Below, piece by piece: positions 33,427-42,881 of a stretch of 64,000 bases of DNA (positions within the stretch are counted from its first letter, which is position 1; the number at the start of each line of letters is the position of its first letter). Location: NCBI RefSeq assembly GCF_018704125.1, contig NZ_JAGTIS010000005.1, positions 248,001 through 312,000 of the forward strand. The letters run 5' to 3'. The notes below the pieces were generated by a model. That model did no database searches. It was not told the origin of the DNA and saw only the letters and a program-made list of their open reading frames with translations. Source of the DNA: Metapseudomonas boanensis. GTDB lineage: Bacteria > Pseudomonadota > Gammaproteobacteria > Pseudomonadales > Pseudomonadaceae. A program made the translations under genes and the position numbers.

Positions 33427-35172
33427 ATGAAAACAGTAGATCCCATTACCCTGGCGGTCGTGCGAGGCGCGCTGGAAACAGCGCAGCGCGAAATGACCCT
33501 GACCCTGGAGAAGACGGGCCGTTCCAGTGTCTTCAACCTCGCCCACGATTACTCCAACTCCCTGTTCGACCACCTCCCGGAGATGATCCTGCAAGGCCAG
33601 GACATCCCGATCCACCTGGGTTCGCTGATTCCCGCCATGAAGTGCGTGGCTGAGTTCTTCGGCGACGACATTGCCGAAGGCGACGTGATCTACCACAACG
33701 ACCCCGCCTACAAGGGCAGCCACATCCTCGACTGCTGCATGTACAAGCCGGTGTTCTACAAGGGCGAGCTGGTGTTCTGGACTGTCTGCAAGGGCCACCT
33801 CACCGACATCGGCGGCCCGGTGCCGGCCGGCTACAACCCGGACGCCAAGGAGATCTACGCCGAAGGCCTGCGCATCCCACCGGTCAAGCTGTGGGCCAAT
33901 GGCAAGCGCCGTGAAGACGTGATCAACCTGTTGCTCACCAACATGCGCGCCCGTGCCTACCAGGAAGGCGACCTCAATGCCCAGTTCGGCGCCTGCAGCG
34001 TCGGCGAACGGCACCTGCTGGATCTGCTCGACAAGTACGGCGTCGAGCAGGTCCGCGCCTGCATCGCCGAGTTGAAGAACATGGCCGACCGCCATATGCG
34101 CGCCCTGCTGCGCGACGTCCCGGATGGCCACTACAGCGGCACCGCCGTGCTCGAAGACTCCGGCCACGGCCTGGGTGAACTGGCCATCACCGCCCATGTG
34201 GAAATCCGCGGCGACCAGGCCCACGTGCGCATCGAAAGTCCACCGCAGGTGCCCTATTTCATCAACTCCTACGAGGGCAACTCGGTCTCCGGCGTCTACC
34301 TCGGGCTGATGATGTTCGCCCAGGTCGCCCCGCCCTATAACGAAGGGCTGTACCGCTGCGTCAGCGTCGACGTCGGCCCGCGCGGCACCCTGTGCAACGC
34401 CCAGGAGCCGGCGCCCCACGTCAACTGCACCACCACACCGATGGAAACCCTGGCCGACGCCGTGCGCCTGGCCCTGGAGCAGGCCTCGCCACAACGCGTC
34501 ACCGCCTCCTGGGGCCACACCAGCGGCATCAACATCGCTGGCCGCGACCCGCGCAACGAGAACAGCGAGTACGTGACCATGGTCCTGGCCTCGATCATCT
34601 CCGGCGCCGGCGCCAACAAGGAAATGGATGGCTGGCACTCCCGTGGCCCGCTGTGCTGCTTCGGCGCACTGATGAGCGGCGACATCGAACTGCTCGAACA
34701 CGCTTACCCGGTGGTCATCCACCGCTACAGCCTGATGACCGATAGCGGCGGCGCCGGCGAATTCCGCGGAGGCTCCGGCACACGCCTGGAGATCGAGCCC
34801 CTGGCCCACGACATGACCATGGTCGGTTTCGGCGAAGGCCGGCAGCTGCCGACGGCCGGAGCGGCCGGTGCGCGCAACGCACTGATCGAGCCCAAGCTCG
34901 GCCGGCTGATCCACTGCAAGGCCAACGGCGAGGAAACCCACTACACCCAGAACCCCATGCTCACCGTCCGTCCGGGCGAGCGGATCATCAACATCAACCC
35001 GGGTGGTGGCGGCTACGGCGACCCACTGCGTCGCCCCGTGGCCGCCGTACTGGAAGACGTGCGTAACGGCCTGGTCTCGCCCAAGGGCGCAGCCCTGGAA
35101 TACGGCGTGATCCTCGACGCCGACGGTCACCTCGACGAAACCGCCACCCGCGCTGCCCGCGCCCAGTACTGA
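33427..35172 (+). CDS. hyuB: HyuB/OplB-type subunit of an ATP-dependent hydantoinase or lactamase
   Basis: A 581-residue protein of the HyuB family (N-methylhydantoinase B / 5-oxoprolinase C-half). Hallmarks: DPITLAVVRGALETAQREM at the start; DHLPEMILQGQDIPIHLGSL; DVIYHNDPAYKGSHILDCCMYKPVFYKGELVFWTVCKGHLTDIGGPVPAG; and MTDSGGAGEFRGGSGTRLEIEPL near the C-terminus. With HyuA it opens a cyclic amide using ATP. Pairing with hyuA and an AraC gene mirrors oplB-oplA-oplR of P. putida, which acts on lactams. Hydantoin or 5-oxoproline are other possible substrates. Confidence 0.9.
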   Translation: MKTVDPITLAVVRGALETAQREMTLTLEKTGRSSVFNLAHDYSNSLFDHLPEMILQGQDIPIHLGSLIPAMKCVAEFFGDDIAEGDVIYHNDPAYKGSHILDCCMYKPVFYKGELVFWTVCKGHLTDIGGPVPAGYNPDAKEIYAEGLRIPPVKLWANGKRREDVINLLLTNMRARAYQEGDLNAQFGACSVGERHLLDLLDKYGVEQVRACIAELKNMADRHMRALLRDVPDGHYSGTAVLEDSGHGLGELAITAHVEIRGDQAHVRIESPPQVPYFINSYEGNSVSGVYLGLMMFAQVAPPYNEGLYRCVSVDVGPRGTLCNAQEPAPHVNCTTTPMETLADAVRLALEQASPQRVTASWGHTSGINIAGRDPRNENSEYVTMVLASIISGAGANKEMDGWHSRGPLCCFGALMSGDIELLEHAYPVVIHRYSLMTDSGGAGEFRGGSGTRLEIEPLAHDMTMVGFGEGRQLPTAGAAGARNALIEPKLGRLIHCKANGEETHYTQNPMLTVRPGERIININPGGGGYGDPLRRPVAAVLEDVRNGLVSPKGAALEYGVILDADGHLDETATRAARAQY

Positions 35173-35185
35173 TCGGAGATTCGAC

Positions 35186-37270
35186 ATGCGTAACCAATTT
35201 CGCCTGGGCATCGACGCCGGCGGCACCTTCACCGACTTCATCCTCGCCAACCGCGACGGCTCCGTGCAGCTGTTCAAGGCACCCTCCACCCCGCAGGATG
35301 GCACCCTGGCCATCCGCGCCGGCCTCGCGCAGATCGCCGACGCCACCGGCCGCACGCCGGCGGACATCATTGCCAACTGCGACCTGTGCATCAACGGCAC
35401 CACGGTAGCCCTCAATGCGCTAATCGAGCGCACCGGCGTGAAGGTCGGGCTGCTCTGCACCGAAGGCCACGAAGACAGCCTGGAAATCCGTCTGGGCCAC
35501 AAGGAAGAAGGCCACCGCTACGACGCCCACTACCCGCCGGCGCACATGCTGGTGCCGCGCCACCTGCGTCGCCCCATCGCCGGGCGCATCCTCAGCGACG
35601 GCTGCGAGCACAGCCCACTGGATGAGCGTGCCATTCATGACGCCATCGACTACTTCCGCGCCGAGGGCGTGGAAGCAGTCGCCATCTCCTTCGTCTGGTC
35701 GGTGCGCAACCCGAGCCATGAGAAGCGCGCCGCCGAGCTGGTGCGCGCTGCCCTGCCCGGCGTCTTCGTCTGCACCGGCAACGAAGTGTTCCCGCAAATC
35801 CGCGAATACACCCGCACCTCCACCACCGTGGTCAACGCCTACCTGAGCCCGGTGATGGGCCGCTACGTGGAGCGCATCGACGCCCTGTTCGAGGAACTTG
35901 GCGCCCAGCAGCCGGTGCGCTACTTCCAGTCCAACGGCGGTCTGGCTCCGGGCAATGTGATGCGCGACCGCGCGGTGAATGCGATCAACTCCGGTCCAGC
36001 CTCGGCACCGCAGGCAGGCCTCTCGGTGGCTCGTCCTTTCGGCATCGACAACGTGATCACCGTCGATATGGGAGGCACCTCCTTCGATATCACCCTGACC
36101 AACGCTGGCCGCACCAACTTCAGCAAGGACGTGGACTTCCTCCGCCAGCGCATCGGCGTGCCGATGATCCAGGTGGAAACCCTGGGAGCCGGCGGCGGCT
36201 CCATCGCCTACCTCGACGAGTTCGGCATGCTCCAGGTCGGTCCGCGCAGTGCGGGCTCCAAACCCGGTCCGGTGTGCTACGGCAAGGGTGGCACCGAGCC
36301 GACCGTGACCGACGCCAACCTGGCCCTTGGTTACCTGCCGGACGGTGCCCTGCTCGGCGGCACCATCCGCCTGAATCGCCAGGCGGCGCTGGACGCCATC
36401 CGACAGAAAATCGCCGATCCCCTGGGCATCAGCATCGAACGCGCGGCCTTCGGCATCACCACGCTGGTCAACCTGAACATGGTCAACGGCATCCGCCGCG
36501 TGTCCATCGAGCGCGGCCATGACCCGCGTGACTTCGCCCTGATCGGAGCCGGCGGCGCGGCGGGCATGCACGTGGTTCGCCTGGCCGAGGAGATCGGCAT
36601 CCATACCGTCCTGATTCCCAAGGTCGCCTCGGGCCTGTGCGCCTTCGGCCAGATCCTCTCCGATGTCCGCTATGACCAGCTGACCACCCTGCCCATGCGC
36701 CTGGACGCCGAACACGTGGACCTGGGCCAGCTCAACCGCGCCATGGCCGACCTGCGCCAGCAAGGGCTGGCCAACTTGCGCGACGATGGTTTCGGCGACG
36801 AGACCACCAGCTGCCACTACACCCTGGAAATGCGCTACCTCGGGCAGATCCATGAATGCAGCGTGGAACTGAAGGAGCATCAACTCGACGAAGCGGGCCT
36901 TGCCGCCCTTTGCGAGTCCTTCCACTCGCTTCACAAAACCCTCTATTCCTACAGCGAAAAGGGCAGCCCGGTGGAGTTGGTGAACCTGGAGTGCTCGGTG
37001 ATCGGCCATCTGCCGCGCCCGCCGCAGCCCGAGCTGCAAGGCCCGGCCAACCCGCCGGCACCGGTTCCGAACAGCCTGCGCCCCATGCTGTTCAGCGCCG
37101 ATGGCGACTGGCAGTCCACCGCCGTGTTCAATGGCAACCGCCTGCTGCCCGGACAGACAGTGCAAGGCCCCTGCGTGATCGAGGAAGACACCACCAACAT
37201 CGTGGTGCCACCGGGTTGGCAGGCGACTCTCGAACCGTCCGCCACCTACCGGGTGACGTGCTGCGCTTGA
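35186..37270 (+). CDS. hyuA: HyuA/OplA-type ATP-binding subunit of the hydantoinase or lactamase
   Basis: A 694-residue protein of the actin-like ATPase fold. Phosphate-binding motifs are RLGIDAGGTFTDFILA (residues 6-21) and VDMGGTSFDITL, and the adenosine loop IGAGGAAGMHVVRLAEEIG is typical of HyuA and 5-oxoprolinase A-halves. It activates the amide by ATP-dependent phosphorylation so that HyuB can hydrolyse it. Fourteen bases after hyuB, with GGAGA before the ATG. Length is normal. Confidence 0.92.
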   Translation: MRNQFRLGIDAGGTFTDFILANRDGSVQLFKAPSTPQDGTLAIRAGLAQIADATGRTPADIIANCDLCINGTTVALNALIERTGVKVGLLCTEGHEDSLEIRLGHKEEGHRYDAHYPPAHMLVPRHLRRPIAGRILSDGCEHSPLDERAIHDAIDYFRAEGVEAVAISFVWSVRNPSHEKRAAELVRAALPGVFVCTGNEVFPQIREYTRTSTTVVNAYLSPVMGRYVERIDALFEELGAQQPVRYFQSNGGLAPGNVMRDRAVNAINSGPASAPQAGLSVARPFGIDNVITVDMGGTSFDITLTNAGRTNFSKDVDFLRQRIGVPMIQVETLGAGGGSIAYLDEFGMLQVGPRSAGSKPGPVCYGKGGTEPTVTDANLALGYLPDGALLGGTIRLNRQAALDAIRQKIADPLGISIERAAFGITTLVNLNMVNGIRRVSIERGHDPRDFALIGAGGAAGMHVVRLAEEIGIHTVLIPKVASGLCAFGQILSDVRYDQLTTLPMRLDAEHVDLGQLNRAMADLRQQGLANLRDDGFGDETTSCHYTLEMRYLGQIHECSVELKEHQLDEAGLAALCESFHSLHKTLYSYSEKGSPVELVNLECSVIGHLPRPPQPELQGPANPPAPVPNSLRPMLFSADGDWQSTAVFNGNRLLPGQTVQGPCVIEEDTTNIVVPPGWQATLEPSATYRVTCCA

Positions 37271-37305
37271 TGCGGCCCTGAATCACGCGGATCATTGGCT
37301 GACAC

Positions 37306-37336
37306 ACAGCGCGGCAGGTTCGACCTGCCGCGCTGT
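37306..37336 (+). terminator. Perfect 14-bp inverted repeat after hyuA
   Basis: ACAGCGCGGCAGGT-TCG-ACCTGCCGCGCTGT is a perfect stem with a 3-base loop, 35 bases after hyuA and before the AraC gene. There is no T-run, so it may be a weak terminator, an mRNA 3' end stabiliser or an operator. Confidence 0.55.
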
Positions 37337-37368
37337 CCTCACAAAAGCAATAAGCACGAGGACACGCC

Positions 37369-38325
37369 ATGCCCCATGAATTGTCGACCGACAGCTGGTC
37401 GCAGCATGAACGACAGGTGCGCTGGGCCGAGGCGATCAGCGATACCTACTTCCCGCTGTCGCTGGAGTTCGACACAAACAAGCCCTTCGACGGCCACCTG
37501 CAGGTCTGGGATACCCCAAGCAGCCCCGTCAGCCTCTCGCGCCTGCGCTCCAGCACGCTGGGTTATTCACGCAGCAAGGCCCAGGTTGGCCAGGACAACG
37601 AGGCGTTCTACCTGGTCACTGTGCCCCGCTGTACCGATGTGCATTTCGAGCAGGACGGCCGCCAACTGAGCTGCGCGCCGGGCGGCTTCATCGTCGAACG
37701 CGGCGACGCGCCCTATCGCTTCCATTACGGTGCCGAGAACGATCTCTGGGTGCTCAAGCTGCCCGAACGGGCACTACGAGGCCACTTGCGCGGCCCCGAG
37801 CGCTACACCCGTTTCTGCTTCGGCGCCGAACGCGGCCTGGGGCGGGTTTTCATCGAGCAATTGGGGTTGTGCGCTGCCAACTTCGACGACTGCCCGTCCT
37901 CCGCCCGCCACCTGCTGCTGGAACAGACCCTGTCGACCCTGCTGCTGGTGTTGCAGCAGGACGAACGCGTGCTCAGCAGTGAAAGCTCCAACCTCAGCGC
38001 CCTGCACCTGCAACGAGTCGAGCAGTTCGTTGCGCAGAACCTCGCCGACCCGGAGCTCTCCCCGCAATCCATCGCCAGCGCCTGCGGCCTGTCATTGCGC
38101 TACCTGCACAAGCTCTTCGCCGCTACGCCCTACACCCTAGGCGAGTGGGTGCGCCAGCAACGCCTGGAAGCCGTGCATCGCCAACTGCGTGATCCGCACT
38201 GCCACCTGTCCATCGGCGAACTCGCCTACCGCTGGGGCTTCAGCGATCAGGCCCAGTTCACTCGCGCCTTCCGCCAGCAGTACGGCTGCACCGCCCGCGA
38301 AGTGCGCAACGCCAGCTCGCACTAA
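37369..38325 (+). CDS. AraC-family regulator next to hyuBA (OplR-like position)
   Basis: A 318-residue activator. It has an N-terminal AraC_binding_2-type cupin (about 25-180: YFPLSLEFDTNKPFDGHLQVWD; EQDGRQLSCAPGGFIVERGDAPYRF) and C-terminal double helix-turn-helix (HLQRVEQFVAQNLADPELSPQSIASACGLSLRYLHKLFA; LSIGELAYRWGFSDQAQFTRAFRQQYGCTAREVR). OplR, the lactam-responsive regulator of P. putida, sits in the same place beside oplBA, so I infer that this protein senses the lactam or its product. Confidence 0.85.
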   Translation: MPHELSTDSWSQHERQVRWAEAISDTYFPLSLEFDTNKPFDGHLQVWDTPSSPVSLSRLRSSTLGYSRSKAQVGQDNEAFYLVTVPRCTDVHFEQDGRQLSCAPGGFIVERGDAPYRFHYGAENDLWVLKLPERALRGHLRGPERYTRFCFGAERGLGRVFIEQLGLCAANFDDCPSSARHLLLEQTLSTLLLVLQQDERVLSSESSNLSALHLQRVEQFVAQNLADPELSPQSIASACGLSLRYLHKLFAATPYTLGEWVRQQRLEAVHRQLRDPHCHLSIGELAYRWGFSDQAQFTRAFRQQYGCTAREVRNASSH

Positions 38326-38764
38326 ACAGCCCTTCAAGATGAATCCGCTCGCAGGGATGCGCACGCTGATCCGCTGGTTCCGCGCTACAGCGTCAGCGAA
38401 TCGGTGGACAGCCAGCTGCTGACCCCGCTACCGATCACCGCCGGGATCAGGCAGGCCAGGTGGCTTGGGCGATATGGGGCGCTGATCGGGACTCCCTGGT
38501 GCCTCTGCATGGCACTTTCACAATGCAGGCCAACGGCCCGCCCCATCAGTCCCCCGAAGGCACAGCCTTGCGGTTCTTGGCGAATGAGTTCTCCCCTGCA
38601 AAGGACGGCCCTGTTCTCGTCCCCCCCACTACCCATGCCGAAATATCATCAAGGCATGACTAAAAATGAGTTGCCCGACAATCCGCTCTGACCCATTTTT
38701 GTCGCCCTAAATTGGGCCTTGGCGCCCTGTAAAAACCCTTGAACAAAAACAAAAGGGGATGTAG
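38326..38764. other. Spacer before the BCCT gene
   Basis: 439 bases without a supported gene. It contains fragments of the second dispersed repeat family (GCCAACGGCCCGCCCC about 38530, GGCGAATGAGTTCTCCCC about 38580). AAAAGGGGATGTAG just before the next ATG is its ribosome binding site. Confidence 0.4.
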
Positions 38765-40468
38765 ATGCGTGCAGAGTCGGGCCTGTTCAAGGGCCTCAAC
38801 CCCGTGGTGACGCTCAGCTCCGTGCTGTTGGTGATCGCCTTCGTCGTAAGCTGTGCCCTGCAAGCCGAGCAGGCGGGGGAAGTCTTCAAGGCCACCTCGG
38901 ACCTGATCCTTAAGGACTTCAAATGGTTCTACCTCGGCTTGGTCACGGGCGTCCTGGGCCTGCTGATCTACCTGGCGATGAGCCGCTTCGGGCACATCAA
39001 GCTCGGGCGTGACGAAGACGCGCCTGAGTTCAGTTTCGGCTCCTGGATCGCCATGCTGTTCAGCGGTGGCATGGGCATCGGCCTGATCTTCTGGTCGGTG
39101 GCCGAGCCAATGTCGCACTACGCCGACAACCCCTTCGCCCAAGGGCTGACCGACGAAGCCGCCACCACCGCCATGCGCATCACCCTGTTCCACTGGGGCC
39201 TACATCCCTGGGCAATCTTCACCATGGTCGGCCTGGCGCTGGCGTACTTCGCCTACCGCAAGGGCCTGCCGCTGACGATGCGTTCCATTCTCTACCCGCT
39301 GATAGGCGAGCGCATCCACGGCCCCCTGGGCCATGCGGTGGACATCATCGCAGCGGTGATCACCGCATTCGGCGTGTCCCTCTCCCTGGGGATGGGGGTG
39401 GTGCAGATGAACACCGGCCTCGCCCAAGTCTTCAACCTGCCGGTGAACCTGAACGTGCAAGTCGCGCTGGTGGTCATCATCAGCCTGGTCACCACCCTGT
39501 CGGTGATGGCCGGCGTATCCCGCGGCATGAAGATCCTCTCGGAATGGAACATGATCCTCTCCGTGGTGCTGGTAGTGGCGGTGCTCTGCCTGGGGCCCAC
39601 CCGCTATATCCTCAACCTGATGCTGGAGAGCACCGGCGACTACGCGCAGAACATCATGCACCTGAGCTTCTGGAGCGACACGCAGAAGGACAATGGCTGG
39701 CAGAACCTGTGGACGGCCTTCTACTGGTCCTGGTGGCTGACCTGGGGCCCCTTCGTCGGCCTGTTCATCGCCCGCATCTCCAAGGGCCGGACCGTTCGCG
39801 AGCTGATTGTCGGCGCGCTGCTGGTGCCCACCGTGGTCACCATCATCTGGATGTCGGTGTTCGGTGGTTCGGCGCTGAAGGCCGAGCAGGAAGACCGCAT
39901 CCAGCATGAACAGCGCGTGACCGCCGGCGAGCTGGTGGGCGAGCAGGCCAGGTTCGACGGCGGCCCGCTGCTGCTGGCCACCCAGCAGGACGCCACCTCG
40001 GCCATGTTCGTCCTGATGGACCGGATCGACGGCGGCCTGCTGGGCAAGGCCATGAGCATCCTGGTCTGCATCCTGCTTGCAACCTACTTCATCACCTCGG
40101 CGGACTCCGGTACCCAGGTGCTCTGCACCCTCAACTCCAACGGCAGCACCAACCCACCCAAGAGCATTCGCCTGCTCTGGTGCGTCCTCCAGGCTGGCAT
40201 CGCCATCGCGCTGCTGCTGGCCGGCGGGCTGACGGCCATCCAGATGGCCAGCATCGCCGCCGGCCTGCCCATCGCCGCCTTCGTCCTGTTGCTGAGCTAC
40301 ACACTGATGTGCTGCCTGCGCCAGGAACCCATGGGCGCGCTGCCCGGCCACCCGGGAGGGCAGCGTATGCCGCTGCAGGACCCGCAGCGGGATGGCGCCA
40401 GTCCGGCCGGTCGCACCATGCCGGGCGGCAGCCTGGATGGCGCACTGAGCGCACGCAAGACCGGTTGA
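38765..40468 (+). CDS. BCCT-family betaine/carnitine/choline-type transporter
   Basis: A 567-residue transporter with 12 predicted helices. The BCCT signatures are GSWIAMLFSGGMGIGLIFWSVAEPMSHYADNPF, HWGLHPWAIFTMVGLALAYFAYRKGLPL and the family box YWSWWLTWGPFVGLFIARISKGRTVRE. A hydrophilic tail of about 45 residues (PGGQRMPLQDPQRDGASPAGR) is the probable regulatory end. It imports a quaternary or zwitterionic amine, and the neighbourhood suggests that 5-aminovalerate or its betaine are worth testing. A convergent LysR gene shares its terminator. Confidence 0.9.
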   Translation: MRAESGLFKGLNPVVTLSSVLLVIAFVVSCALQAEQAGEVFKATSDLILKDFKWFYLGLVTGVLGLLIYLAMSRFGHIKLGRDEDAPEFSFGSWIAMLFSGGMGIGLIFWSVAEPMSHYADNPFAQGLTDEAATTAMRITLFHWGLHPWAIFTMVGLALAYFAYRKGLPLTMRSILYPLIGERIHGPLGHAVDIIAAVITAFGVSLSLGMGVVQMNTGLAQVFNLPVNLNVQVALVVIISLVTTLSVMAGVSRGMKILSEWNMILSVVLVVAVLCLGPTRYILNLMLESTGDYAQNIMHLSFWSDTQKDNGWQNLWTAFYWSWWLTWGPFVGLFIARISKGRTVRELIVGALLVPTVVTIIWMSVFGGSALKAEQEDRIQHEQRVTAGELVGEQARFDGGPLLLATQQDATSAMFVLMDRIDGGLLGKAMSILVCILLATYFITSADSGTQVLCTLNSNGSTNPPKSIRLLWCVLQAGIAIALLLAGGLTAIQMASIAAGLPIAAFVLLLSYTLMCCLRQEPMGALPGHPGGQRMPLQDPQRDGASPAGRTMPGGSLDGALSARKTG

Positions 40469-40482
40469 CTCCGCCCGCCCCT

Positions 40483-40516
40483 CACGAAGCCGGCAGCTTA
40501 GGCTGCCGGCTTCGTG
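40483..40516. terminator. Bidirectional terminator overlapping the LysR gene end
   Basis: CACGAAGCCGGCAGC paired with GCTGCCGGCTTCGTG (40483-40516) is a 15-bp stem followed by CTTT. The last codons of the LysR gene lie inside it, so the hairpin serves both converging genes. Confidence 0.8.
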
Positions 40517-41439
40517 CTTTCCGAGCCCCGGACAGTGTCGGCCAGATGCTGCTCGATCAGCCACTGGCGGAACTGCCGCACGCTCTGCCGCGGGCTACCG
40601 GGCCCGGGTCGCTCCAGCAGGTAGAAGTGGCCCTCGGTGTTCAACACCAGGTCGTTCGGCCGCACCAGGGCGCCGGTAAGCAGGTGATCGTCCACCAACT
40701 GGTGCCAGGCCAGCGCCACACCCTGTCCATTGAGCGCGGACTGGATCAGCAGGCTGTAGCTGTTGATGTTGATCCGCTGCCGCGGCGCCATGGGCCCGAG
40801 CCCGAGACGGACGAGCCATTCCGGCCAGCCGATCCAGTCCCGCTGGGCCGCTTCCAGCCAGAGCCAGGTGCAGTCCGCCAGGCCATCTGCCGAAGCAAGG
40901 TGCGGGTGCCGCGCCAGATAAGCCGGACTGCACACCGGGAACACCTCTTCGGCGAACAGCGGCGTGGCCAGCATGTCCTTGGGTGGCTTGCTGCAGTAGT
41001 AGAGCGCTAGGTCGCAATCCAGGCGGGCGAAATCCCGCACCTGGTCATTGGCGACGATGCGCAGGTCGATCTCTTCGAAGCGGCTCTTGAACTCAGGGAC
41101 TCTCGGCAGCAACCAGTGCGCGGCAAGCGCGGTGCTGGTGACCACAGTCACCTGCTGATCGCCGCGCCAGTGGCGGATCTCGTCCGTCGAGCGGGCCAGG
41201 TGCAGCAGGCTGTCGCGTACCGTTTCGTAGTACTGGTTGCCAGTGGGGGTGAGATGGATAGTGCGGGTATTGCGCTCGAACAACGGCTTGCCCAGGTACT
41301 CTTCCAGATGGCGCACCTGACGGCTGATAGCACCCTGGGTGACGTTCAGCTCGCTCGCGGCTTGGGTGAAGCTCAGGTGCCTGGCGGCAGCCTCGAAGCC
41401 GACCAGGCTATTCAGGGGAGGCAAGGGATGGATCTTCAT
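40498..41439 (-). CDS. LysR-family regulator (GcvA-like)
   Basis: A 313-residue regulator. It has an N-terminal helix-turn-helix (PPLNSLVGFEAAARHLSFTQAASELNVTQGAISRQVRHLEEYLGKPLFERNTRTIHLTPTG) and a LysR substrate domain (VTVVTSTALAAHWLLPRVPEFKSRFEEIDLRIVAND and on). The closest type is the GcvA/AmpR group. Convergent to the BCCT gene, which it probably controls. The C-terminus ESTKPAA is encoded in the shared terminator. Confidence 0.9.
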   Translation of the reverse strand: MKIHPLPPLNSLVGFEAAARHLSFTQAASELNVTQGAISRQVRHLEEYLGKPLFERNTRTIHLTPTGNQYYETVRDSLLHLARSTDEIRHWRGDQQVTVVTSTALAAHWLLPRVPEFKSRFEEIDLRIVANDQVRDFARLDCDLALYYCSKPPKDMLATPLFAEEVFPVCSPAYLARHPHLASADGLADCTWLWLEAAQRDWIGWPEWLVRLGLGPMAPRQRININSYSLLIQSALNGQGVALAWHQLVDDHLLTGALVRPNDLVLNTEGHFYLLERPGPGSPRQSVRQFRQWLIEQHLADTVRGSESTKPAA

Positions 41440-41675
41440 GATTCAGGCCTGGGGCGATGCGTCCTCTCATAGATGGCGCGATCTTAAGGCCCTATTCCGC
41501 CCGCCGTCGCCGCGCCTGGCGGGGATAGCTATTCCCGTGTCGCTCATGGCTCTGTCAAGCGCTGGCCATTGGCCTGCAAGGGCGCACGCAACGGGTGGGT
41601 TTCTCGGCACAGCCTCTCGTTGACCGGCTGCCGGTCCTGCGGCCGCCGGTGCAGTGTCATGCGCTTGACCAGCAC
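41440..41675. other. Upstream region of the LysR gene
   Basis: 236 bases between the LysR start and the end of the MFS gene, both minus-strand. No repeat or gene is seen; the LysR promoter must lie here. Confidence 0.35.
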
Positions 41676-42881
41676 TCACCCAGCTGTTGCGGCAGCCGCC
41701 GATCGCCCGGCCCGGCTCAGCACCTTGAAGCTGGTGATGGCGGCAAAGGCGAAAGCCCCTTGCAACCCAATCATGGGCCAGGCGGTCCCATCTTGCAGTA
41801 CGCCGAGCAGCAAGCCACTGCAGGTGGCACCGGACATCTGGGCGAAGCCCATCAGCCCCGCCGCCAGGCCGGCTCGGTGGGCGTTGGGGATCACCACTCC
41901 GGCCACCGAGGCGGGGATCAACATGCCGCCGCCCAAGGTCACCAGCACTTGCGGCAGGGAAACCCCCAGCACCGACAAACCAAGTACGGCATGTACCAGC
42001 ATCGTGCCAAGCGCTCCTAAGGCGACCAGTGTCACGCCGATGCCGACGATGCGCCGCGGCCCGAGACGCATGATCTGCCGCTGGGTGAACAGAGCCCCGG
42101 CGATCAGCCCGGAAATGGTAGCGCCGAACACCAGGCCGTACTCTGCCGACGTCAGTCCGAGCAGGCCGATGTAGACTGCCGAAGATCCGGCCACCACAGC
42201 GAACATCGCGCCGTAGGTGCCGGCCAGGGCCAGGGCCAGGGCGCGGCTGGACGGGTTGTTCAGCAAGTCCAGGTAGCTGCTCAGCAGTGTCGGCAAGTGA
42301 CCGGCTTTCGGGTCAAGGTTCAGGTTGCTCTCCCGGTAGACCACCAGCACCGCCAATAGCGCGCAACCGCCCACCGCCAGGGAGGCGAAGATGGGGGCGT
42401 GCCAGCCACCCCACTGGGTCAGCAGGCCACCCAGCATCGGTGAGAGGGCAATGGCGCAGAGCATACCGATCACCGTCAGCGCCAGGGCTGGCGCTGCTTG
42501 TGCCTGCCACACATCGCGTACGATCGCCCGTGCCAGGACCATCGCCGTACAAGCCCCCAGGCCCTGCAGCATGCGCCCGACAATGAAGTCAGCCATGCTG
42601 TCGGCCAGCAGCATCCAGGACGTTGCAACCAGATAAAGTATCAGTCCGCCAACCAGCACCGGTCGACGGCCGACCCGGTCGGACAGCGGTCCGAGTACCA
42701 GCTGCCCCAGGCCGAAAGCGGCAACGAAGATAGACAGAGCCGTCAGGCTGGCACCGCGCTCAGCCCCGAGTCCCTGCTCGATGCCGGCGAGCGCAGGAAT
42801 GATCAGTTGGGTCGAAAGTTCGCCCAGTGCCGTGAGCACCATCAGGATCGCCAGCAGCAGGCGCGAAGCTCCGGCGCTCAT
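41676..42881 (-). CDS. Bcr/CflA-type drug efflux MFS transporter
   Basis: A 401-residue protein with 12 membrane helices. Motifs of the DHA1 Bcr/CflA family are RLLLAILMVLTALGELSTQLIIPAL, LGQLVLGPLSDRVGRRPVLVGGLILYL (motif A) and RMLQGLGACTAMVLARAIVRDVW. It is a proton-driven exporter of small toxic molecules. The ATG at 42881 follows GGGAG and overlaps a small upstream reading frame (ATGA). There is no linked regulator that I can see. Confidence 0.85.
   Translation of the reverse strand: MSAGASRLLLAILMVLTALGELSTQLIIPALAGIEQGLGAERGASLTALSIFVAAFGLGQLVLGPLSDRVGRRPVLVGGLILYLVATSWMLLADSMADFIVGRMLQGLGACTAMVLARAIVRDVWQAQAAPALALTVIGMLCAIALSPMLGGLLTQWGGWHAPIFASLAVGGCALLAVLVVYRESNLNLDPKAGHLPTLLSSYLDLLNNPSSRALALALAGTYGAMFAVVAGSSAVYIGLLGLTSAEYGLVFGATISGLIAGALFTQRQIMRLGPRRIVGIGVTLVALGALGTMLVHAVLGLSVLGVSLPQVLVTLGGGMLIPASVAGVVIPNAHRAGLAAGLMGFAQMSGATCSGLLLGVLQDGTAWPMIGLQGAFAFAAITSFKVLSRAGRSAAAATAG

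Noticed and set aside
33289-35502. A 737-residue open frame on the minus strand opposite hyuB
   Set aside because: Low-complexity Ala/Val/Gly/His composition typical of antisense frames; the plus strand has clear HyuB motifs.
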